64,000 bases of DNA. It comes from Phoronis australis (taxonomy: Eukaryota > Phoronida > Phoronidae). The position numbers and the translations under genes were made by a program. The stretch lies in NCBI GenBank assembly GCA_002633005.1, contig NMRA01000226.1:591059-655058 (forward strand), in the 5' to 3' direction. The notes below the pieces were generated by a model. It saw only the letters and a list, made by a program, of their open reading frames with translations. It ran no database searches and was not told where the DNA came from. This document shows, in pieces, positions 12,401-24,900 of this stretch. Each line of letters opens with the position of its first letter. Position 1 is the first letter of the stretch.

Positions 12401-12905
12401 CGTTGACACCTATGGTTCTCGTTCATTGCGCAATGCTTAGTCAATCAATTCTCACTTGCTTTTCCACATTTTAAAGACTACTCGGAACTACCTTGGTGTG
12501 ACCGAGCCCTTGCAAAAGCCATGCAATTTTTAAATGTGACCAATCAATGCTGTATTGGAATGGTACAAACTTTTGAGCACCTTGCCTACTAGTACATTCT
12601 ACGAAATGCACCGCACTTCACTACAGACAACGTTAACATATAATCTCATAGCCTACAAATTATAGAGGACCATTCAATGGAATCTTATGAACAAGCAAAC
12701 ATTTCACTAACGGTGCAGGTACAGCATTTGCACGATTCAGTCTTTTCACTTCATGTATATCCTAAGAACAAGCACATTCTGTTCAGACTCCCTTTATTGG
12801 ACCAAACCCCTCACAACAGCTCTCCTGTTCTGAACACTGCGCTAATCAATTAATGTTTTTCTTTCAGGTAAAGTTCGATAACCCTCCATTCTTTCGCAGT
12901 TATTG
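9445..12905. other. Intergenic region between convergent membrane-protein and RNF220 genes
   Basis: The region holds the 3' UTRs of two convergent genes and a tandem repeat at 10897-11164. A plus-strand AATAAA near 11275 and a minus-strand AATAAA near 12102 are possible poly(A) signals, both rather far from their stops. A C-rich run lies at 10346-10361. I see no convincing further gene. Confidence 0.5.
10897..11164 (+). repeat. Tandem repeat, ~85-bp higher-order unit of two ~42-bp monomers
   Basis: Six monomers each begin with GTACACAAGTCA or a near copy (starts 10914, 10955, 10998, 11040, 11083, 11132). Two monomer types alternate: one ends in CCCCTTGTGTTGCT, the other in ATTGCTCTGTTGTGTCTGAT. 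Alternate monomers are 84-85 bp apart, so the expanding unit is a dimer. ACACAAG and CTTGTGT are complementary, so each unit could fold. Confidence 0.85.
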
Positions 12906-12977
12906 TCATAAATAGATCTTCCTCAGATCACCAGGGGACGTGATCATATTGCACTGTGGACAAAGTTTCTTGGCACC
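12906..12977 (-). CDS. RNF220: RNF220 last coding exon
   Basis: After a TTTGCAG acceptor on the minus strand the exon encodes GAKKLCPQC and then NMITSPGDLRKIYL, ending in TGA at 12908-12906. It holds the last two RING cysteines (CPQC) and the conserved extreme C-terminus. 23 codons plus stop, phase 0 entry. Confidence 0.93.
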   Translation of the reverse strand, partial: GAKKLCPQCNMITSPGDLRKIYL

Positions 12978-15900
12978 CTGCAAATAACGAATCGTAACGC
13001 ATTAGCTCACAACATTGGGAACAAAAAACAGAAAAATTTGCTTACTTCAACTACATCCCCGAGGCCATATGTGAAGGACCCAAAGTATGGTGGGGCTTGA
13101 TAAAGCAAATCGTCAATTGCCATCAGTTTGATTGGCAGTACTATTTGCACTTGATCCAACAGGAAGAAGGGGAAATATACTCTAAGGATACTACTGCTTG
13201 AATTGTCTTTCTAGAGCAGTGTCACATGACACAAAGTGTGAGACATGGTGTATGTTTTGGCCATCCTTTAACCAAAGCCAAATCGTATCTGCCCGTCGTT
13301 AACAAAGCCCATTATCACATGATGGGAACAACTTAGACAGAGCAAAATGAAGAAATGGAATTGAAAATTTGTTTTAAAACTGTTTATTTCTAAATGAACA
13401 TTCAGCTGTGTAAGATTTCGAGTTCTACAACATATTTTCTGCATTCAAGCTTGAAGGTGTAAAGTGATTATCACACAGAAAGAAAATAACAGCTCTAGTA
13501 ATTTGTAGGTTCTTTTTGCAAACTACAACGTAGAGTTCACAGTATTATAACTGTAACAATCCATGTATCCCAACTTCAGCATTTTTACAGACATGTAACA
13601 AAATATTGCAGTTGTATCAACACCATACCAGAGTTCGCAACCAGCACTCTTCACAGTGCACGTGCCAACATTGAATAGAAACCAGTGGGGTGCTGTACGT
13701 CTCCTGCAACAAAGACACAACTAATGTTTAACATAGTCAGGTATTTCTGTGAGTAAGCCTCAGTTCTTACATACAGAAGACAATATTTGTTCTTAAATCC
13801 TCATACGTGTGCATGTAAACCTTAGAGGGCTGGGGTGTACAAACAAAAACGCATTACACGAGACCGCGCTAGTAACATGAAATGACCCGTTNCTCTCTCC
13901 TTAGCCTCCTCCTCGTCTGAGTTACATGGAATGACATCTGCCTCACTATACTGACATGTACCGTACTGTTCTGACTCATCTCCATCCACGTTCAAGTCAA
14001 CGTCGTCCTCATCCTCCATCTTGCTGGTAGTGGCAAAGCCAGAACCTACAACCAGAAGATGAAAATAGACTAGCAAAACTGGACACAAACCTGTATATCG
14101 TGGTCGCGGTGTAACTTGCGCGAAAAACCTTCCAAAGGAAAAACACGTCTTCCTCCAGAAGATAAGTCCGTGGAATGGTTCGCTTTGCGCATGTCCGTAT
14201 CTCATGGTAGTACTCAGGGGAATTCTGGGAGGAATAAAATTGGTCTCAACTTGTTCCTTACACAGACAAAAAGTGACTACTGGGTTTGCAGTGAAATGAC
14301 AATTCGTACTTCCTTCAGGTCATGCTTGGTACACAAAAGAAGCAAACTTTCAGAGTCTGGTCTCGAGCAATAACAAAATGTCAGTTCTTTTGAAGTCTCA
14401 AAATCACGTCCAATTTGGCTACGAAACAATTCGAGACCAATTTCATAATTTACACCACATGGACTAAATCAAAAGCTGTTTGTGAACGAAGGCAAGTTTA
14501 CATCTGCTTCAACAGCACAATTTCACGTGGTGAACAATGCTGTCAACCTAACTAAAAGAGCAGGTGCATATGTACAGGGTCAAGGGATGTTGGCCTAACG
14601 ATGGAAAACAAAACGTCAACTATGTCTTTCCAATGTCAGACCTTCGATTGAAGAATGAATACCATGGCAAGAAGATGAGTGTTGATTAAAGGTGCATTTC
14701 AATTTAGCTGCTTAAGAAACACAAGTCTTTTACTCTCATAAAATCAGTCTCAAAATATTCCTCACCGTAATACCATTCTATTTCCATTACAAACTCAGGT
14801 CATAGACAATGATGCAAACGCGCCATTTTTGAATTCACAATTTTAGTTTTGGTTAACCCGAATAAACCCTGAAACATTTCCTAGAGTCATTGATGATTTC
14901 GATAATTGTTGGGATCAATAATAGAAAGCTATCATAGAAAGAAATATGAGACTGATTTCATGAAAGTGAAAGGCTGGATTCGATTTTCCGTAAGTTTTTA
15001 GTTAGCTAAATGTTTCCCTAAGTTTTCAGTTAGCTAAATGAGGTGAAATGCAGAGATAACCTGCCACAAATTTCAGGTGGTTACCCTAAAGTCATTTCTC
15101 ACCTTTCAGGCCACCCTCCAACATGGTGCTAGCTCTGATGCGTGTCTGTCCTGCCCACGTGTACTCCTCAAACTGATCACTCTCATTCAGATCCTCCACA
15201 TCCACAGCGCCCCCTTTCTGTAACCAACAACATTATGCGTTACTTAATTTTCCAATTGAAACAAGATTTCCAGATTGTCCGTGACATTTTAGGATTTTTA
15301 CAATTAAACACAATCTTAACATCTCCATGAAATTTAGAGAAAGATGGAACAGGCAATTTTGGTTGAACAGATGCCTGAATAGTGAGACAGCTCATTTAGA
15401 GTCTTATTCAAATTGTACAATGCTACGTCAACTAAGAACTATCTTGAAGTCCATACATGACAACAGAGTGATCTCAAAAATCATTTGCGTATTCAATGAC
15501 GAAGCAAAAACGAAGCTAAGCTGGGCAGCAGATTACGGCGACTACTGAGACTCGAGTCATCACACAAGGTTCTCAGCACTAAACTTGACGAACATTGCTG
15601 TGTTTCGCTCGACAACGGGAACAGCAGAGTTCACAATGATCATATCCTTCATCACTTTCCTCCAGAAAAGAAAAAAGAACTGAGAAAAGGATCATATTAT
15701 ACGATGGCAGACCATACCAAGGTAAGCCTACTCTAACTTTTGACCAGTGACGAAAAAATTCATCAAGATTCCTTGGTCACCCTAGCTTAGTGTTCAGCAG
15801 ACTGTTGACCTTGTTGTATAGAATTTTTTGTTCATTCAAAATATTTAGTAGTGCACAAAACGACTAACATGTTCGTTTTTACAGTAAAGCTTCTAATAGC

Positions 15901-18900
15901 AGTTGGGTGTTTATCAATTTTACTTATTCTACCCCAAAACCTACGGTAACCCCAATCTGTGACCGCCGCTTTTCAGAGACCTAGCATTTCATTACGTACC
16001 TTTAGTACAAATTACCCCGATTCTATTGGAAAAAGTGGTTCCCATTACCACTCAGCTGACGGTTCTTTGAGAGTCCCACATTTTGATCCCATCTAGGTAT
16101 TACTTTAAACAGATTAACTGGAGCGAGTAACTTGATATTTGTAATAGAACATTGGTTATTCTATGTTCATAAACATATAAATACCACACTAATGTTATGA
16201 TAAACTTTCACCAGTTTCATTACATTATACTCCTTGAATGAGACCAGGAAATACCCGAGGCCCAGACTTGACTTGCAGCATGCCAATATGATACTCATTC
16301 ATTGCGACATGATGAACTCTACGTAATATTTTAATCTTTTATTCAACTGTTCATGCCCTGAGCTACTGAATATTAACTTTTCAACGAAACCAAAATTATA
16401 AATGATGTACACAGCACATATCGCCTGTACACTAAGTGGAGGCAGCCATTACATTGCTGTGCATAGCCTCACTTTCGTACTTCACATGAATATTAATGAG
16501 ATTTTTTTAAGAACTTCATCTTTTGCTCGTTTTGAAATGTACACTATCCAAACTCCAGTTCACACAGACCCACAACAGACATGCAAGAAGATTTACCCTT
16601 TTCAAGCACTGCTCCACGTGACTGTTCAACTCGTCCGCTGTGCCAAACAGTCTTTCGTTACACACGGGACAGTGGGCTTCATCGCCACTCCTCCTTTTAC
16701 GTGCCCTGCTGCGTACTGCAATACAACAACATAGCGCGGGTCACTACATAATGTCCCACAAATCAACAATGACCAAGCGTTTTACATTTAATGAGCAACT
16801 GAAAGATATGATATCTGCTACAATAAAATCTCATCAATTTAGGACACAATATGGCTGAAAAGTGAAACTTTATTTTTCAACAAATATCCTTCTCAAAATT
16901 ACAGTGATTCACACATAATAAAATCTCACCAGTTTCGGGCAAAAATAATTTTCAAAATGTTATATGATAGAGACATTACAGCCAGCAACTTAAACATGGT
17001 AAGGTCGGAAGAAATTGTAAAAAATCCGAATGGTAATAACGTATATTAACCTAATATTTCTGGACTCTATGGTACAAGAGCATACGGATTCTTGCTTCTG
17101 CTATGGGAAGAGGCAGTCGTGAATTTGTGATCTTAGGGAGAAAATGCCAAATTCGCAAGTTTTTGGTCATTTTTCGGACATCTCAAACTCTATTGCAATG
17201 GACGTAGCAAGACAAAGACATGGCTTTGTTGAATTTTATCGTCTTTGTGTATATGTTCTGTAAGTTGTTTTTTTCAAGTGTCATGAAACAGGGTGGAAAC
17301 AATGGCTTTTGTTGAACTACACCAGGCATCAGTCTTTGCTCTAACTTCATGCTAAATGTCTTTTATGAAAAATGGGTTAGGCAGATTTCGCTCATTCAGC
17401 ATACCATGTCCTGTAAGATTTTACAGTATTTTGCAAACAATAGGAAACAAGTTGGACACGTGAAATTTTATTGTATGAAATTTCTCAATGAAAATTATTG
17501 AGAATTTTCCCGCTGTTACATGGTATTTTACTGTGTAGATGCCAAACAACAATCGACACAGTTTCCATTAGTTGTAGTAAGTTAATGCGTCTTTGAAAAA
17601 ATAGAAAGAATAGAATTTGGCAATCAGTTTTGTGCAAAATAAGTGAAACATTGTCATAATAAAAACAACAGTAAATATCACAAGACACGTCATAGTAAAA
17701 AAGATCGGAACACCACCATAACTGTGTGTGATTTAATCCATGGTTGCTGCGCCAAGTAAATACCGTTTTCAAGAGGCCGCAACATTGACCCATATAAAAG
17801 GTGGAGTTTAACATAGGCATATATATCTATCTATACCTAAATCTATATTTAAAAACTGATGTAATTAACTACATCTACATCTACATCTACAAATACATAT
17901 ACATATACATATGTGTATATATTACTGTGCAATATAAATGTCCAACTACTAGTGGATACCATGGTCTTACACTTAACACATGGACAAGGAACGCGAGTCT
18001 CTTAGAAACTTCCTTCCACTTGTACAGTTGTACCTATCATTTCCTTGATTATTTGATCACATTTCACGGGTTATAATAAACTATAATTTTGTCACTATTC
18101 CGTCTCACTAGTTCAATTATAACAATATATCTGCAATGCAATTCTGCTCTGTCAGTCACGATAATGACTTGGTCCAGGCAAACCTAATTAATGCCAACTG
18201 ATTCAGCACGCCTCAACGTACATATTAATTAAAACAACTTTTCTATTGCCATAATAATCATGTTAGCACATACTCAACTATCCGTTCATTCCTCTCAATC
18301 GCACGGACAAATAAACACAAAGGGAATTTCAAGTAGCAGACATTTGATATCATTGAAACCAATTATAAATTTAAGATGTACTTTAAGGCAAAAAAGCAAA
18401 GTTGGTTCCGGTCTTTACCCCCGCTCGCCAACTAAAAAAAACACCCACCCATATCAATTTCAGCCGAAGTTTCATTTTTTTGAAAAGCTGCACAAAGGCA
18501 CGTAAACAAGGGTAAGCAAGATTTGAAGCGCCATGACTTGCCTAGTTATGAGTAAAAAAAGCCAAAAAAAACATTTTGCATGTCTCAGGTGGACTTCCTT
18601 TTTTAAAAAGTGAGCAACTAAAAATACAGCCCCAACAAAAAAAGAGACCAGAACCAATTATGCTTTTTTGGTCAAAGAAAGTTATTTTATACTCTGGGGC
18701 AAAGGAATAGTACTTTATTAGACTGGTCTTAATGTTAACTGCATTTATTCAAAGACAGGACACAATAGCATTTGTCTACTTTCTAAAAAGCCACACACAT
18801 TCAACAGACGCCCCAGTTCAGTGAAACTGATATTAAATCAACGTAATGGGAACCTTTTCTTTATAAAGATGTTATAAATGTTCACACACCGGGTTATCGT

Positions 18901-21900
18901 TTAATGTGCTGAACATATTTAGTGTTGTTGTTCATCAAACTAATGTCGATATAACTAGCTCTACGCGACACTAGCAGTTGTCAGGCTGGACTATTGCCCA
19001 TGACGGCCATTTGTCATACACTATAGAAAGTCGTCGTTCCCATGACTTAAAAGTATTAAGTATTGTCTTTTGAAATGTTTTGTTTTCTTAAGACAGGGAA
19101 TGGAAGGTCAGACGGCTTTTGGACATTTTAAAAACAAGTACATTTGGTCAACATACACTTGCCATTTTTTTCTCTCCTCTGCACCTTTTATGAAAAAATT
19201 CATTACAAATGTAACACAAATTTCAGTAATAATAGCTTACAGGGGTCTCAAATTTGAGAACCAATTTTCTTCACTGAATAACAATAATCTTAATCTAAAT
19301 TATCTCTGTTAGGGATTATTGCCCAAAATTCATTTTTTTTTTCTTTATGTATTTGGCATTTTTGAAAGCTCTTGACCAGTAAACTAAGTAAGAGAACTGA
19401 TACCGGTATTTTTTAAAATAAACAGGACAACATCGAAATTTGACAAAGCTTCAACACACAAAACCATGAGTAAAATATCCATTTCCTTTCGCCTAAAATC
19501 TGTTTCAATGTCAGCTAAATCTCAACAAATTCTCGTCAGGTGTTGCTCCACGTACTTTGTCGAAATTGTGACAATCTACAGAGCAATGACATTCACATAT
19601 AAACAATTTAGTGGCTAGGGGCCCGTACAGTCAAATTAAATTGTCTCTTTTATTAAATTTCAACAAAAGCGCTATTTTATTGTGATACAAATACGACTGA
19701 ACTGTCAAATAATTCTGGCAGAGTTCTGACCAAGTTCATTTAGTTTATTTTGAAAACTTTGAAAAAGGAGATTTTCCATTAAGGACAAACATTTTCAAAT
19801 CCAATTTTCATGTTCAATATTGATTACCATTGCAACTTTCCAGATCACAATGTTCTCCTGATTTGACAGTTGTTTACCCACAATGCTATGCACATGTAGG
19901 GAATTCATTGTACTGGTCCAGTGCTAATCACTCACTTACATTTACAAAAGGTTAACTTCGAGTTATTTATAAATTGTACCACTGACTGCAATGGCCAAGG
20001 ACAGCTGTCCAGAAGAGAAAATTAATAAAATATTAGAGACCGCAAACCACTGCTCGTTACTTGAGAAAGTACACAACAGACCAACTATAATTACTCGGTC
20101 TTAATAACAAGAAGTTTCGCAAACACCATTTAACCAAATCAATGAATCAAATCATCTGTTAACAGCTTTGGTAAGCAAAAATGAGAGGCATGGGAGGTAG
20201 AGAGAACCGAGTATCATTCACACACAAAGAAGTCCAACTAGAAACACTCAGAGGTTGGGGATGTTTTCACTTTAACTCATCTGGAACACTAGAGGTGTAG
20301 TGTTCAGCTACAGAGGTGGATATCGAATATCTCGGGTGATGAGTCTCTTATATAGTGGAGGATATCGGATATCCTCAGTGAAGAGTTTGTAGACAATGGT
20401 GGCTCAATCAGGTGTGCCAGTGAAAGACTCAAGTCACACTGTTATTCAAACTCTCACGAGTGTATCAAATCAATTGACACTCGCTGGTATCAAATACATA
20501 CACCATAGACACGAGTGACGGACAGTCAATAAACTGTCAAGCATTATTCAATTATTCCTAGAACCAGACTTCTGTACTGTGAGTCTGTTCACAAATTTCT
20601 GATTCCGTATTTATGTACAAAACAGTTTCTCTCTCCTGAAAGTTCTAACCTCTTTCTTTACAACCAGAAACAGTAACCACGAAAATAAGAATTATTATGT
20701 AATAGTGCATCAAAGCATAATAAAATCTCACCAACTCGTAACAGTAATGTCATCTTTTGTATTTAACGAAATAAAATGTAAAAAAATCCCGACAACAGTT
20801 ATTGCCAAAACCACCCTTCATGACTTTTCCAGGACTTTTGGCATACGGAATCAAACTTAAGACACAAATTCAATGTAACTTAAGTAATGAACTTGAAAAA
20901 GCCTTCACATGGTGTTCTTTGATTTTTAAAAAAATATGAGAAAATGAAAGAAAATGACGAAATCAAACTGATACGTTTTCAGTTTAATCAAATAAAAGTG
21001 GAATTAAGGTGTAATTGTTAAACGCTTACTGGCGGTTGGTGAGACACAAGTGCTTGTTAGAGGAATCCTGATTATATCAGGGTATCATTACAAACTAATC
21101 AACACAGTTTTCTGCATCGGTGCAAACATTTTAATTAAACGTAGCCTTAATACTGTCCCCTGGCTTAGCAGATCATCCTTATTTTGTTTCATAAAACGGC
21201 AAGTGATCACGTTTCCTACATATTACAACTCTAGTGAACATCCTCCTCAATAACCATGGTAACAGCATAAATTTACTCTCGTTTCGAATGACAAAATTTG
21301 GGACTGTTGGTATAAGACAGTTAGTAATAGCTTTTTAGTACCAAGGTCCAGAGAATATGAACATCAAAACAATTCATAAAACAACTGTTTAGTGAATCAT
21401 ATTTCGTTTAACACTATAGTACTTTACTATCTCCCAAAATAAAGGTTAAATTTAGAAGATTTTTAAATGAGAGAATAATGCATCTCATAGTTATGTAGCA
21501 CTTTATAGACATGTCTGTGTTTATTTAGCTAAATATCAACAAAACTACTGATTTTAATTCAATAAATTAAATAAATTTATTTTCTGAAATAGAAAGCGTG
21601 TAGGATTTGATTTCTAATTTCACACCAATCTCCCCTTAATTACATCACATGACCACAACTTGTCAGTAAAATTTAGGTAAAAAGCAACTGTACGTCCATT
21701 CCATATACACTGGTAAAGATGAAATCTCAAAAAAAACTTTAAAATTTCTACATTATCATTTTGTTTTCATTTAATGTAACGTTTGAGTTTGATCAGAGAA
21801 ATCACAAAAGTCATACTACGTGGGTTTACCATGAATCCGAAGAGAAATTTCTGAGATGTGATTTTTTGACGTTTGACAAATTTGGACATTTTCTTAGGGT

Positions 21901-24900
21901 TCTACATAACCATAAACACCCTCCTCCAGACCTTTAACTGATGCTTTTGGAGTCTATTCCCTTAAGCAAACTACACTGCAGTGAATTTATTAAGGAAATA
22001 ATACTGTCTAATTTACTTTCAAAGCTCACACTGCACATCAAATACAGAGAATTTAATTTCATAGTATACCATTCTTTCAAAGTGGAACTTGCAGGCCAAT
22101 CCCTCATCACTGTGATTATTGGCCAAATTAGCTAGAAACACAACATATAGTGACCACTTGAATATGAAGTAGGTTGAAAATTTCCAAATCTTTTAAGAAC
22201 GCGATTTGTGGCGAAAATGATCTGCTGCAAATGACTGCACCGTGTCCACTAAGTATCGTAACGCAACGTTGTGTTGTGGAATAGCACTGCATGATGTGAG
22301 CCCGCGAGGTATGTCATTAGAGTAAAGGTCACCAATTTGCAGAAGTTTTTGCTTTCACATTTACAAGTTGTCAATGAATACAACAACTATAGTTTGTTTA
22401 GCATAGACGATGTTCAAATAGCATTGTCGTTTAGATCCAGCTGCATGCAAATACATCAGTTGTCTTTAAAGTCGCTAGATACGAGTTTAGAGAATAAGAT
22501 TGGATAAAATTCAAATAAAACCATATTTTTGCATGTTTATACATCGAAACAAATTGTGGCCTTTGACCCAGTTCCAAAAATCACCTAAGTCACCTGTTCT
22601 TGCACTCTCTAACAATAAACACGGAAAACTTCATCTGTGTCCCGAAAAATCTGAAATATTGGCAACCGAATACAAAAAAATGATGTGTGAAACCTTTTCA
22701 AAACTATAAGAAACTCCAAAAATCTTGCCTAGTTACAATTCTAAACAATTCAAAATTGATCAAGAAAGGGTAAAAAAACGTGGATTTATCAAATTTGACA
22801 TTGCACGAGTTCACCAAAAATTTGTTCTAAAAAGTGGAAATGTGTTTACAGCTCAACATTTAAAGGACACGCTTTTTATTAACTACACAAATCGAATCAA
22901 AGATGGCGCTAAATAACAATACAACAGGGTTAACTACCAGCCACAGAGAACACTAGTTTTATTAAAGACGATAATACACAGGGTTTGCTCAATAAATGTC
23001 ACTACTTCAAATGCTGGGCTTTAATAAATTGAAAAGGAATCACACATCAATAAACAAGCAATAAACAGAGTCTTAGAGCCAAGCGGATTAACCAGCGTTT
23101 TTCCTGCTGGCTAGATGTCATGTCCAACTGATTTATTAGGAAATCTAACAACACAATCACGTTGTTCTGTTTAGCTCCCTGAAGCTTCACATGTTGTAAT
23201 CAGTCCTTGCCCTCATTTCGAGCTGATTTTCCCTTTCATATGCGAAGATTAATTCTTTAAAATGATGTCACTAGGATGCCCATTAAAAGGAAATTAATTG
23301 AGATATAGAACATCCTTAAAGGCAATGTGATACAGCGAGAAATATGTGTATACTTGTTACTTGGTAGATACTGAGGAGGTATAAGCCAAAATAAAATAGG
23401 GCATAAAACACACCTTTAATCTCCATTAGCATAAAGCACATACAGGTAAGCTAGTGACTTGATGTATTTTATACTGCTGAAGAATTAATGTGCATTTCAT
23501 ACAGCAAGAGAGGTAACCCACTTAAAAAATATACAGCCAAAAATTCTTCAATTTGGGGCAAAAATAATTTTTAAAATTGCAATATTTCTATATTTCAGAG
23601 GTTTACCTCACTGTTGCACATGCTCAAATTTTTACCAAATGTTGCTTAGTAATACCTACATCATACAAAACATGCCAAAAGCAAGGTTCCCTGAAAAGTT
23701 ATTTTTGTTGGAAGATTTGATGAATTAAATGTAATTTCACCTGTTTGCCACATTCTCTTCCAAACTGAAGTATTTTTAACGGCATAAAGTTAAATAAGTT
23801 TGCAAGTAATATGGGACAATAAAACTTCGCACTTCCAACAACCACATCACAAACAAAATAATTGCTCTATCATGTGACTTTGATGGCCAGGCATCATAGT
23901 GCGTTAACTACTGAAGCTCATCTGAAAGGCTCATCCAACTTGGCAGTTTACATTCACATGCTCCTCCAGCACTGCACTTAAGTTGATACGAAAGGAATGC
24001 AAGGCTTGAGCTGACGAACAAGTAGAACATTTTACTTTTATTTGAATTACATGTCTCATATCTAATTCAACGGTGAAAGAATAACATTCATTATCACTTT
24101 AATTTAACCATGAAATTTATTTTACTATGTTTCCTTCATTCCTGTATTCAGTCCTGCACAAATCCATACTCTTATCAATACTATTTCCGTAACTTTGAAT
24201 AAAAGTAATCTGCCTGTAGCGATAAGAAAGCTGGAGTTAAATGTGAACGCTAAATTCATGCCTGCCAGTTTGGTAAATTCAGCATATTTGAACTTTTTTA
24301 CTTGACTTTATAGAAAGCAAAGTAAATTGACACGGTGAGCGAGTAGTGCAACATACACAGAGTGTCTCACTAGCTGGTTCACTGCAGAGGTAGTTATGAT
24401 GCCTGGTCTGCCATCATTACTCAAATCCAATGTTACATAACAACAGGGACTCAAAACCAGTGGGCATCTCAGCAACTGAACCCCAATCAGAAAAGTAAAA
24501 AGGAACACAACTACCAAACTCAGACCGGCTGACATTTTAAAACTTACCACTGCGCACTTCCTTGATGATAAACTGGACATTTGTAATCAATTTGATTTTT
24601 AAACAAATTCACTAAATTGGTTGAAAATAGGTTTAACAGTGCGTAAAATATACCAAACTGACCACTAATGCCTTCCATCTCAAGGACAATGTATCTAAGC
24701 GTGATCTTGGGTTTTTGTGAAAAGAACTGGAGCAGGATGACCAAGGCAGAATAATCATAGGACCATGTTTACGCTGGCACTGACTGTAGCAACATGATGA
24801 GAGCTGAACTAGTGCAGAGGAAGGTGAGAGGCATTGTTAGCTCTCTATAACAGCTGATTGGGAGTGCATCATTTGGACACTTGCATAATCAGGTACTATA

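Noticed and set aside
17485-17820. 111-residue minus-strand frame
   Set aside because: Intronic and next to a simple repeat; no recognisable domain.
24308-24580. 90-residue minus-strand frame with a signal-peptide-like segment
   Set aside because: A hydrophobic stretch (LSLVVVFLFTFLIG) and a donor-like GTAAGT nearby drew attention, but no acceptor, partner exon or phase fit with RNF220 was found.
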